NCBI GenBank assembly: GCA_023248915.1
Contig: JAHFDQ010000093.1
Span: 1-13,568, forward strand
Direction of reading: 5' to 3'
Length of the DNA: 13,568 nt
Origin: Archangiaceae bacterium
GTDB taxonomy: Bacteria > Myxococcota > Myxococcia > Myxococcales > Myxococcaceae
Shown here: piece after piece, positions 1 through 6,581 of the stretch
How the letters are laid out: each line of letters starts with the position of its first letter
Position numbering within the stretch: the stretch's first letter is position 1
Notes under the pieces: generated by a model
What the model saw: only the letters and a program-made list of their open reading frames with translations
What the model was told of the DNA's origin: nothing
Databases searched by the model: none
Program-made: the position numbers and the translations under genes

Positions 1-1
1 C

Positions 2-640
2 CGCGCCGACGTGACGGCCGATCAGAAGGCGCAGATCTACGTCCTGTTGGGCGTGGCCCGGCTCAACCTGCGCGACGAAGAGGGCGCGCGGCTCGCCTTC
101 CGGCGGGCGTTCGAAGCGCGCGAATCGGTCGGGCTGCCGAAGTTCGCCTCGCCGAAGGCGAAGCTGCTGTTCGACAAGGTTCACGGCGCGCGCCCGCGCG
201 GGGCGGAAGCGGCGACGGCCTCCGCGGCGCCCACCGAAAGTCCGGTCGGGTCCGGGGCTCCGTCGGAAGAACGCCGCGCGGAGCGTGGGGGCGAACAGCC
301 CAGCGGCCAAGCCGTGGCCGCCGCCACCGACGGCACGTCCACCCGGAGGGCGGTCGGAGTGGCCGCCGCGGTGGCCGGAGCCGCGGGAGTCATCGCCGGA
401 GCCATCTTCTCGCAGCGGGCGGTCGCCTTTCGGCAGCAGGCGGTCGACGAGCACGACGCGCTCGCCGCCGACGCGAAGTACGCCGCGGCGGTTTCCGAGA
501 GCACGACCGGCAACTGGCTGATGGTGGCGGGGGCGGTGGTCGCCGCCACCGGGGTCACCGTCGCAGTCTGGCCCGGCCCGAGCGCGACGGTGACCGCGGG
601 CCTCGGGCCTTCGAGCGTCTTCGTCGCCGGGCGCTTCTGA
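2..640 (+). CDS. C-terminal part of a TPR-like membrane protein (5' end outside window)
   Basis: The frame is open to the left window edge, so this is probably the end of a longer protein; a GTG at 11 is the first possible start inside the window but has no upstream context to judge. The first 60 or so residues (YVLLGVARLNLRDEEGARLA and the following helix) look like a tetratricopeptide-type helical hairpin. A low-complexity Ala/Ser/Glu linker follows. Near the end are two short hydrophobic segments, one Ala/Gly/Val-rich (AAVAGAAGVIAGAIF) and one starting at NWLMVAGAVV, separated by a charged stretch, suggesting a two-helix membrane anchor. Myxobacteria carry many TPR proteins with such C-terminal hairpins, but the partner and role cannot be read here. 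The next gene starts 40 bases downstream on the same strand, so co-transcription is possible. Coding frame is confident; function is not. Confidence 0.7.
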   Translation, partial: RADVTADQKAQIYVLLGVARLNLRDEEGARLAFRRAFEARESVGLPKFASPKAKLLFDKVHGARPRGAEAATASAAPTESPVGSGAPSEERRAERGGEQPSGQAVAAATDGTSTRRAVGVAAAVAGAAGVIAGAIFSQRAVAFRQQAVDEHDALAADAKYAAAVSESTTGNWLMVAGAVVAATGVTVAVWPGPSATVTAGLGPSSVFVAGRF

Positions 641-680
641 CCGAGTTGCCTCGAGGCGCCGGCGCAGCTAGGACGCCGGG

Positions 681-2579
681 GTGCGCACCGGACCGACGCT
701 GTTGCTGGTTGTACTCGCCTCGGCCTGCGCGGGCCCGCCGCCCCACCAGCCCACCGGCTGCAACCCGCTCGGCGATGACGCCTGCCTGCTTCCCTTTCCG
801 TCGTCGTACTTCCAGGTGGACGACAAGGCCTCGCCCACCGGGGTGCGCAATGCCGTGCCCGCCGGCGTGCTGCCGGTCAACGCGGCCGGCATCGCGCTTC
901 GGCCCGACCCGTTCAACCGGCTGGACGGCTGGTCTCCGGCGACGCCGCTGGTGCTCTACTTCCGCGACGGGGTCGACGCCTCGCAGTTGCCAGGCCCGAG
1001 GGACCTCGGCAGCTCGCTCGCGGCCGATGCCGCCGTGCAGCTCTTCGACATGAGCATCGGCGAACGGGTGCCGTACTTCGCCGAACTGGACGCCAACGCC
1101 GGCCCCGACCAAAGGCAGGCGTTGCTGGTGCGCCCGCAGCGCCGGCTGGCGCCAGGCACGCGCCACGCGGTGGCGATTCGAGGGCTGTTGTCGGCGTCGG
1201 GCGAACCGCTGCCGGCGCCGGCGGCGTTCGTCGAGGCCCGCGACAAGCGCCTGGACTCGCATTCGGCGCTGTACACGATGGGGCCGCGCTACGAAGAGCT
1301 CTTCTCGTTCCTGGCCCAGCACGGCCTGCCGCGCGGCGAGCTCTTGCTGGCCTGGGACTTCGTGACCGCGTCGGACGAAGGCATCGTCGGGCCGATGGTG
1401 CGCATGCGCGACCGGGCGCTGGCCGACGCCCCCGGGACCTACCGCGTCACCGAGGTGCTCGAAGACCCGGCCAACCTGCACGTGCTGCGCGAGGTGCGGG
1501 GCACCTTCGACGTGCCAGCGTTCATCGCCGGTGCCGGCACCAAGCTGGCGCTGCGCCGTGACGAGGCGGGCGAACCGGCGCCGGACGGGGTGCTCGCGGC
1601 GACGTTCGTCGTGCAGATACCGCGCTGCGCCGCCAGCGCGACCCGGCCGCTGCCGCTCTTGGTGTTCGGGCACGGGCTGTTCCTGTCGGCGCAAGACGAG
1701 ATGGACAACGACGTCCAGGAAAAGGCCATCGACCGGATGTGCATGGTCGAGGTGGGCACCAACTGGACCGGCCTTTCCAGGCCCGACCTGATTCCCATCG
1801 TCGACGTGGTGCTTTCCAACTTCAACCACTTCAACCTCATCACCGACCAACTCATGCAGGCCCACCTGAACGTCCAGGTGCTGTCGCGGCTCGCGCGCGC
1901 CCAGATGAAGGACGACCCGGCGATGGCGGTCGGGGGCAAGCCGGTGATTTCGGGCGACGAGGTCTACTACTACGGCAGCTCGTTGGGAGCGATTCAAGGC
2001 ACCACCTTCCTCGCGTTGAGCCCAGACGTCGCGCGGGCCGGGCTGAACGTGGGCGGGGCCGAGTGGAGCCTGATGATCAACCGCAGCGGCAACCTGTCGC
2101 TCTTGCAGGTGGTGCTCGACACTCACCAGCCCGACAAGGTCGACCAGCAGGAGTTGATTGCCCTCACCCAGTCGCTGTTCGACCCGACCGACCCCATCTC
2201 GTACGCGCCGCACCTGTTGGCCAATCCGCTCGCCGGCAGCGGCACCAAGCGCTTCGTCCTGCAGGAATCGATAGGCGACGCCGAAGTCCCCAACTTCGCC
2301 ACCCGAATTCTCGCGCGGACGATGGGAGTACCGGCCCTGGCGCCGCTGGTGCAGGCGGTCGACGGACTCGAGCAGCAGGGGGGGCCGCTCGACGCAGCCT
2401 ACACGCAGTACGACGTTCACCCGCTGCCGCTGCCGCCCGACACCAACGTCCCGGCGGCCGACAACGCGGCCCACGACGGCGTCGCCCCGCTGGAGGCGAG
2501 CGTGAAGCAGATTGAGGCGCTCTTGCGGCCGACCGGCCGGGTGGAACAGTTCTGCGCCGGTTCATGCGACCCGGAGTGA
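681..2579 (+). CDS. Lipoprotein alpha/beta hydrolase, resembling bacterial extracellular lipases
   Basis: 632 residues from a GTG preceded by an AGGA-like ribosome site. The N-terminus is a lipoprotein signal ending in ASAC (Cys16), so the enzyme should be membrane-anchored on the periplasmic or outer face. Residues about 30-180 (FPSSYF, PFNRLDGWSPATPLVLYF, RPQRRLAPGTRHAVAI) resemble the N-terminal domain of the virulence-factor-type lipases (VolA/Pla-1 group). The hydrolase core has an oxyanion-type GHG at 330-332, a nucleophile elbow GSSLG with Ser434, a likely acid Asp533 in IGDAEVPN and a likely His598 in AAHDG, in the expected order and spacing. This supports an active esterase or lipase; the substrate is unknown. 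Hydrolase fold and export are well supported, the lipase comparison is by recall of the family pattern. The gene ends close to the LRR remnant and faces the peptide gene on the other strand. Confidence 0.85.
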   Translation: MRTGPTLLLVVLASACAGPPPHQPTGCNPLGDDACLLPFPSSYFQVDDKASPTGVRNAVPAGVLPVNAAGIALRPDPFNRLDGWSPATPLVLYFRDGVDASQLPGPRDLGSSLAADAAVQLFDMSIGERVPYFAELDANAGPDQRQALLVRPQRRLAPGTRHAVAIRGLLSASGEPLPAPAAFVEARDKRLDSHSALYTMGPRYEELFSFLAQHGLPRGELLLAWDFVTASDEGIVGPMVRMRDRALADAPGTYRVTEVLEDPANLHVLREVRGTFDVPAFIAGAGTKLALRRDEAGEPAPDGVLAATFVVQIPRCAASATRPLPLLVFGHGLFLSAQDEMDNDVQEKAIDRMCMVEVGTNWTGLSRPDLIPIVDVVLSNFNHFNLITDQLMQAHLNVQVLSRLARAQMKDDPAMAVGGKPVISGDEVYYYGSSLGAIQGTTFLALSPDVARAGLNVGGAEWSLMINRSGNLSLLQVVLDTHQPDKVDQQELIALTQSLFDPTDPISYAPHLLANPLAGSGTKRFVLQESIGDAEVPNFATRILARTMGVPALAPLVQAVDGLEQQGGPLDAAYTQYDVHPLPLPPDTNVPAADNAAHDGVAPLEASVKQIEALLRPTGRVEQFCAGSCDPE

Positions 2580-2680
2580 CCGCCTCGGCCAACCGGGGGC
2601 CGGTGAGGTTGAGCACATTCAGTCGGCGCGCGCCTTCGACCGAGAGAACGCCGGAGTCGGTGACTGGCCGGGTAGCCCCG
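2580..2680 (-). pseudogene. Remnant of an LRR gene (two-repeat fragment)
   Basis: Read on the minus strand this stretch encodes VTDSGVLSVEGARRL followed by NVLNLTG, almost the same as repeats 19-20 of the LRR protein at 6582-8525 (VTDPGVLSLEGARRL, KVLNLTG). At the DNA level 2600-2662 matches 6787-6849 with 5 differences in 63 bases, counted by eye. Similarity weakens on both sides: a trace continues to about 2580, where the hydrolase gene ends, and to about 2680 with one extra codon. No start, signal peptide or further repeats are present. It is best read as the last piece of a deleted LRR paralogue or a recombination scar. Confidence 0.75.
2600..2662. repeat. Direct repeat copy 1 (LRR-derived)
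   Basis: 63 bases matching 6787-6849 in the same orientation with 5 mismatches counted by eye. It lies in non-coding DNA between two convergent genes, while copy 2 is inside an intact LRR gene. The two copies bracket about 4.1 kb. Confidence 0.85.
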
Positions 2681-2746
2681 ATCCTACGGAACTGCGCCCG
2701 GCGACGGTTCAGCGGGTGATGCGACAGCGTATTTTCAGAGGCCGCA

Positions 2747-2974
2747 CTAGCAACCTGTGCGCACGGGCTTCGCCGGCCTGTGGCGCGGCGTGGCCGGAGC
2801 GGCGCCGCAGCCGGTGCTCACCGACCTGGCCGGTTTCGAGGGGCGGTGCGAGACCTTGGACTTCCAGCCGCCCTTGCTGACGGGCTTGCGGGCCGGCGTC
2901 TTCGCGACCGAAGCGCCACATCCGGTGGCGACGGGCTTGCGGCTTCTGGGGCCTCCAGCTTTACCGACGGGCAT
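2747..2974 (-). CDS. Short cationic Cys/Pro peptide, candidate radical-SAM-modified precursor
   Basis: 75 residues, not recognised as a member of a known family. ATG at 2974 is preceded by AGGAGG with a 6-base spacer and overlaps the end of the radical SAM gene by 14 bases, so the two are probably translationally coupled. The peptide has 9 Lys, 8 Arg, 2 His, 11 Pro and no Asp or Glu. Four segments begin with KP: KPVATGCGA at 13-21, KPVSKGGW at 30-37, KPARSVSTGCGA at 47-58, and KPVRTGC at 69-75. The three cysteines (19, 56, 75) each follow Thr-Gly and the last one is the C-terminal residue. About 84% of codons end in G or C, which fits real coding. A SPASM enzyme directly upstream suggests that the Cys, Thr or Ala residues are modified, for example by thioether crosslinks; that is inference. 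There is no obvious acidic leader. Alternatives: a basic structural or metal-binding peptide, or a chance open frame. Confidence 0.7.
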   Translation of the reverse strand: MPVGKAGGPRSRKPVATGCGASVAKTPARKPVSKGGWKSKVSHRPSKPARSVSTGCGAAPATPRHRPAKPVRTGC

Positions 2975-4283
2975 CTCGTCCCTCCTGCTGCGATGGTAGA
3001 CGGCGCAGCTTCGCATGCTTCGGAGAATTCTCTAAGCGACACCAACTGTCTTTCCCGGACAGCCCGTTGCCCACGGACAACGCCCGAACCCGGCAGCCGC
3101 CGCGGCACACGTCGTAATGGGCGCAAGAGGCGCACTGTGCCGGCGGGTTGGTGGCGCGCAGGGCGACGAACGACGGGCCGTCCCGCCACAACTTCAGCAA
3201 CGGCATCTGGCGCACGTTGCCGCTCCCGAGCGAGTCTGGAAGGTTCAGGCACGGAGTGACTTCACCCGTAGGGCTGATGCCGAGCACCACCCTGGCCGCC
3301 ACGCAGCCGAAGCCTTGGAAGTCGGGCGCTCGAGCCTCGTCGGGGTAGAGGGCGTCGAGTGCTACCCCCAGCTTCTCGGCGCGTTCCCGTGCCTTTTCGA
3401 CGGCGCGGGCGAAATCGCGGCGGCTGCACTCGAGCGCGGGGGCTGCCAGCGCCTCGCCCGCCGGGTATGCCGGGCGCAGGAGCAGCAGCGTGGCGCAGAC
3501 CTCGTGGGCCAGGTCGACCAGCCCGGCCGCGGCGTCACGGTTCCAGGGGCCAATGGTGGCCGACAGGTTGAACCCGGGTGGGTAGGCGTCGCGCAAGAGC
3601 CGAACGCCGCGCATCGCCCGCTCGAACGAGCCGGGGCCGCGCACCGCGTCTGAGGTCGTCGCGTCACCTCCCTCCACGCTCACCGCCAGCCCCGCCGGAG
3701 GGCAGCGGGCCAGCTCGCGCAGCAGCGAGACGGTCAACCGCGAACCGTTGGTGTGCACGAAGCAGTCGACCCCGCGCGCGTCGGCCGTGCGGATGATGCG
3801 GGGAAGGTCTGCGCGAAGAAACGGCTCGCCCCCACCCAGCACCAGCTTCTGGCAGCCGATGCGCGCGAGAGCGCCGATGAGCGACTCGATCTCGGAGAGC
3901 GAGAGCTCGTCAGGAGCGCGCCGCCCAGAGCTCGAGTAGCAGTGGGCACACGAGAAGTTGCAGGCCTGGGTGACTCCGAGGTGCGCCACCAGCGGAGCGC
4001 CGTACGCGCCGGGCACCGGGTCGAGCTTCACCACCCGGCCGCGAAAGGGCAGCTCGACCGCGCGAGCGGCTGCTCGGGCGCGGCGTCTGCCCACGCGCTC
4101 GGCCAGGCGGGCCACGGCGTCGTCCGACGCCAAGGTGCGCGAGGCGAGCAGCAGGAACACCTCGTCGTCCGAGGCTGGGAAGTAGGCGTGGCTTCCCCGG
4201 TCGTAGAGCAGGCCCCCGCCTTCGTCGACGCGCAGGGTGAAGCGGTGGCGGATCATGCCGGGCCGAATCTGTCGAAAGCTCAC
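2961..4283 (-). CDS. Radical SAM/SPASM peptide maturase
   Basis: 440 residues from a GTG at 4283, chosen because AGGAG lies about nine bases upstream; an ATG at 4256 has no good site. The radical SAM cluster motif is CNFSCAHC (Cys108, 112, 115), with GGEP at 151-154 and HTNG near 177-180. The C-terminal SPASM domain is complete: Cys327, a Gly at 340 and Cys345 (Cx12Gx4C), then CASC, a five-residue gap, Cys393, a three-residue gap, Cys397, and a final Cys415, enough to bind two auxiliary 4Fe-4S clusters. Residues about 14-80 before the core (LLYDRGSHAYFPAS and the helices after it) look like a PqqD-like precursor-recognition domain. SPASM enzymes typically modify peptides or proteins (thioether, C-C or C-O links; sulfatase maturation). 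The overlapping Cys peptide at its 3' end is the natural substrate candidate. No transporter or peptidase gene adjoins it. Enzyme class is secure; substrate is inferred. Confidence 0.9.
   Translation of the reverse strand: MSFRQIRPGMIRHRFTLRVDEGGGLLYDRGSHAYFPASDDEVFLLLASRTLASDDAVARLAERVGRRRARAAARAVELPFRGRVVKLDPVPGAYGAPLVAHLGVTQACNFSCAHCYSSSGRRAPDELSLSEIESLIGALARIGCQKLVLGGGEPFLRADLPRIIRTADARGVDCFVHTNGSRLTVSLLRELARCPPAGLAVSVEGGDATTSDAVRGPGSFERAMRGVRLLRDAYPPGFNLSATIGPWNRDAAAGLVDLAHEVCATLLLLRPAYPAGEALAAPALECSRRDFARAVEKARERAEKLGVALDALYPDEARAPDFQGFGCVAARVVLGISPTGEVTPCLNLPDSLGSGNVRQMPLLKLWRDGPSFVALRATNPPAQCASCAHYDVCRGGCRVRALSVGNGLSGKDSWCRLENSPKHAKLRRLPSQQEGRDARR
2981..2986 (-). promoter_or_regulatory. 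Shine-Dalgarno site of the peptide gene
   Basis: The minus strand reads AGGAGG, six bases before the ATG at 2974. It lies inside the last codons of the radical SAM gene (Gln-Gln-Glu-Gly-Arg). This is the strongest ribosome site in the window. It decides the start at 2974 over an upstream in-frame ATG at 3016, and suggests the peptide is made at a higher rate than the enzyme. Confidence 0.75.
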
Positions 4284-4603
4284 GCGGACGGTCTCCTGCC
4301 CTGTGTCCCCGAGCGTAGGCCGAATCCGCCGGCTCGCAGAATCAACCCGCGCTGCCGGGTCCCAAGTCCACCCGCGGAACGGGCGTTCGTGCTCCCTGGA
4401 CCTCGGCCGTACCGCCCGCGCGCGGTGTAGTAAGCAGGCGAAATGGCCGGCCGACGCTGTGGGGCGCTGTTTGGATGTCGGAAGAAGGTCTCCGAGGTGA
4501 CGACATTTGTGGCCCGGGGCTTGGCGTTTGGGACATTGTTGAGCACTTGCGCGGTGTGTAGAGTGCAGATCACCTGCGTGGCCGGCGTCCTCTCGGAGGG
4601 GGT
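4284..4603. other. 320-bp divergent intergenic region
   Basis: Separates the radical SAM gene (minus) from the MYXO-CTERM lipoprotein gene (plus) and must hold both promoters. Its right half (about 4440-4603) is visibly less GC-rich than the flanking genes. A plausible sigma70-like promoter for the plus gene is listed separately; no convincing promoter was found for the minus gene. A minus-strand open frame covers the region but lacks coding-like codon use. Confidence 0.6.
4536..4564 (+). promoter_or_regulatory. Possible sigma70-type promoter
   Basis: TTGTTG at 4536-4541, a 17-base spacer and TAGAGT at 4559-4564, about 40 bases before the ATG at 4604. The match to TTGACA/TATAAT is only partial, so this is a weak prediction. 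Confidence 0.25.
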
Positions 4604-5260
4604 ATGCAGCGCTTCCGTGCGCTGGTTCTTAGCTGTCTCGGCGCGGTCGCTTGTGAGCGCGTGTCCACCCAATCATTCTCGACGGTGACCCTCGTCGACG
4701 TGGTCGAACCGTTGGACGCGGGCAGCACCTTGCTTCAAGAAGTGGATGGTGGTTGCTCGATGGAGTCGACCTGTTTCTCGGGGCCAGACGTTTGGGAGGC
4801 TTCGGGAGTAGAGGGTCAGTTCGACGGCGGCGGTCCTGTCCGCGTGCTTGGGCTCAAGCCCGATCCCAGGCTGTGGCTGCTAGAGATCCAATACTCGCGG
4901 CCGAGTGAGAGTTCCGCGCCGGCGTCTCGCTGTATCAGTCACTCGCAGATGGAAGGGCCGTTTTCCGGTTCGACGCCGCAATACGTCTACAGCGTGGACG
5001 TTGATGGAATCTTGAAGCTCGACAACGGAGCCGCCGTCGATGGCGGCGTTCTCGTCGATGACTACACCTGTTGGGGCAGCGCCCACCGAAGAACGCTTCG
5101 CATCGATTCGAGCGGCGCCCTTCCCGTCGAGTACCACGACGAGTCGATGAACCCGATGTGGGGAATGGGAAGCTGCTCGCACGCCAGCTTGAGATCGCCG
5201 AACTGGCTCGCACTGGGCGCTCTGCTGTGGTTATTCGCTCGACGCAAGAATCGGGACTGA
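4604..5260 (+). CDS. Small secreted lipoprotein with C-terminal MYXO-CTERM tag
   Basis: 218 residues from ATG 4604, with GGAGGGG just upstream. The N-terminus is a signal peptide that ends in GAVAC (Cys17), a plausible lipobox. The C-terminus has Cys191 (GSCSHAS), a short hydrophobic helix at about 201-212 (WLALGALLWLFA) and a basic tail (RRKNRD). This is the three-part layout of MYXO-CTERM, the myxobacterial sorting signal processed by myxosortase. The central part is not recognised; it contains several cysteines and short Asp-Gly-Gly stretches. If both ends work as they appear to, the protein could be anchored or lipidated at both termini, which is unusual. Base composition is less GC-rich than most of the window, which may indicate separate acquisition. 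The next gene starts 170 bases downstream. Confidence 0.8.
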   Translation: MQRFRALVLSCLGAVACERVSTQSFSTVTLVDVVEPLDAGSTLLQEVDGGCSMESTCFSGPDVWEASGVEGQFDGGGPVRVLGLKPDPRLWLLEIQYSRPSESSAPASRCISHSQMEGPFSGSTPQYVYSVDVDGILKLDNGAAVDGGVLVDDYTCWGSAHRRTLRIDSSGALPVEYHDESMNPMWGMGSCSHASLRSPNWLALGALLWLFARRKNRD

Positions 5261-5430
5261 GCGACCTACGACCTCGAGCGACAGGGCGCCCCAGAGGACG
5301 GGCTGGGCGAAGCGGCGGTCGAAGGTCGGCACGGCGGCGCCAGTCGTATTCGGCCGGTCCCGCGCTGCTATGGTGCGGTTCGCGCCGGCCTCCCGCAGCC
5401 TTCGCGGCGCCGGGAACAGGGAGCGCCGCC

Positions 5431-5688
5431 GTGTACCGTCCCATTGCGAAGTTGATCCTCGGTGCCGGCATCCTGCTCGGCCTGGCACTCGTCATCGGGT
5501 GGAGGCACTTTCTCGGAGGGCCGCTGGGCGTCGCCTGCAAATCGACCTGGGGCTGCAAGGACGCTCTGGAGTGCGTGGACCGCGTGTGTTCGCCGTCGTG
5601 CAAGGACGCGCCCTGTCCGGACGGCTGGACCTGCATCGATTTCCAGGCCGGCGACAACTCCTACCGGAAGTGCCGTCACCCGGACTGA
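5431..5688 (+). CDS. 85-residue membrane-anchored Cys-rich protein
   Basis: Starts at GTG 5431 after an AGGGAG site about seven bases away; the same frame is open upstream but without coding character. Residues about 5-24 (IAKLILGAGILLGLALVIGW) form one transmembrane segment or uncleaved signal anchor. The remaining 60 residues hold eight cysteines spaced like a small disulfide-knotted domain (GVACK, WGCK, LECV, RVCS, PSCK, APCP, WTCI, RKCR), expected on the periplasmic side. The spacing resembles the Cys modules in the C-terminal half of the large protein at 10021-11733. A TATGGT at 5369-5374 could be its -10 element. The family and function are not recognised. It may be co-transcribed with the gene that starts 37 bases downstream. 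Confidence 0.65.
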   Translation: MYRPIAKLILGAGILLGLALVIGWRHFLGGPLGVACKSTWGCKDALECVDRVCSPSCKDAPCPDGWTCIDFQAGDNSYRKCRHPD

Positions 5689-5725
5689 AGGCCTACCGCT
5701 GCCATTCGAGCACGAGGTGGAAACC

Positions 5726-6580
5726 GTGAAGGTGCGCACCCTGTTGACCCTGGCGCTCACCGCCACTCCGGCGTGCATGGTTCCGCATTCGGCATCGTTC
5801 GGACAGACGGGCGAGATGCTGGCCCCCGGAGCGTTCGAGACCGCGGTGACGCCCGGTCTGGCATGGCGGTCTGAGACCACACACATGTCGGCGGCCGTGG
5901 CTACTCCGGTGGGACAACCCCAAGCCGTGATCTCCTATTCGGGCACCTCGGCGGGTTTCAGCCTCTCGCAGCTCGAAGGCAACGTCGCCTACGGCATGTC
6001 GGAGGCGGCGGCGGTCAATCTGCACCTGAGCCCTGCGGGCCTGCAGCCGGGAGTGAAGCTTCGGTTGCTAAACGGCCCGCTGCGCGTCGCGCTGATGCCC
6101 GAAGTGGCATTCAGCAGGGTCAATTTCGCTAGCTCGGGCACCACCACCAGCGATGGTGTCGAACGGTCATCGAGCGGCTCGGAGCCTCTGTCGGTCACGA
6201 GCATGCAGGCCGGCTTCAAGGTGCTGGGCCGGCACGAGTCGGGCTTCTACGGAGGGCTCGGCTACACCTTCCAGACCGCGTCTTTCTCGCCCGGCAACGG
6301 GCTGTACTGGGGCAGTAGCTCAAGCGCGCAGTACTCGTACTCCGCGCACCAAATCCAGGCGGCCGCCGGATTCGAGCTCGTGACCGGCGCGGTGCGCGTG
6401 CGGCCCGAACTGGCGGCCATCTACAGCCCGGCATTGACGTACTGGCTTTGGTTTGGGCCCTCGCCAATCATCCCTTACCGCGGGTCAGAGCTGCTGCTGT
6501 TCGCAAACGTCAGCCTGGCAATCGCGAGTCCGAGTGGTGCGGCGCCTGCTCCAAGGGTTGCGAACCTGGCTTCGCCCTGA
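5726..6580 (+). CDS. Secreted, beta-rich protein, possibly an outer-membrane barrel
   Basis: 284 residues if translation starts at GTG 5726, which gives a clean signal peptide (MKVRTLLTLALTATPAC); GAGGTGG lies just upstream. A GTG at 5717 is an alternative. Cys17 could be a lipobox cysteine, but Thr-Pro-Ala before it is atypical. The mature part alternates hydrophobic and polar residues in amphipathic strands, for example FKVLGRHESGFYGGLGYTF and VRVRPELAAIYSPAL, with Gly/Ser/Tyr-rich turns. This pattern fits an outer-membrane beta-barrel or a surface beta protein, but the family is not recognised. It follows the 85-residue Cys-rich gene by 37 bases. Its stop codon is one base from the stop of the convergent LRR gene, so any terminator must lie inside coding sequence. 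Confidence 0.75.
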   Translation: MKVRTLLTLALTATPACMVPHSASFGQTGEMLAPGAFETAVTPGLAWRSETTHMSAAVATPVGQPQAVISYSGTSAGFSLSQLEGNVAYGMSEAAAVNLHLSPAGLQPGVKLRLLNGPLRVALMPEVAFSRVNFASSGTTTSDGVERSSSGSEPLSVTSMQAGFKVLGRHESGFYGGLGYTFQTASFSPGNGLYWGSSSSAQYSYSAHQIQAAAGFELVTGAVRVRPELAAIYSPALTYWLWFGPSPIIPYRGSELLLFANVSLAIASPSGAAPAPRVANLASP

Positions 6581-6581
6581 G

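Noticed and set aside
555..2474. 639-residue open frame on the minus strand
   Set aside because: Antisense to the lipase-like gene, which has a signal peptide and a catalytic triad. This frame is an Arg/Val/His-rich mirror typical of GC-rich DNA and has no recognisable motif.
2757..2999. 80-residue plus-strand frame opposite the Cys peptide
   Set aside because: It has no good ribosome site, whereas the minus-strand frame has AGGAGG, an overlap with the enzyme gene and repeated motifs.
4510..4527. Sigma54-like TGGCCC...TTGGC
   Set aside because: The -12 element reads GG instead of the required GC, and no activator gene is nearby.
4280..4672. 130-residue minus-strand frame whose stop overlaps the radical SAM start as GTGA
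   Set aside because: The overlap is suggestive of a second small gene, but the codons have clearly lower GC at third positions than its neighbours (roughly 70% counted over the last 70 codons), there is no recognised motif, and it runs antisense into the lipoprotein gene. It was not kept, though relatives could be checked.
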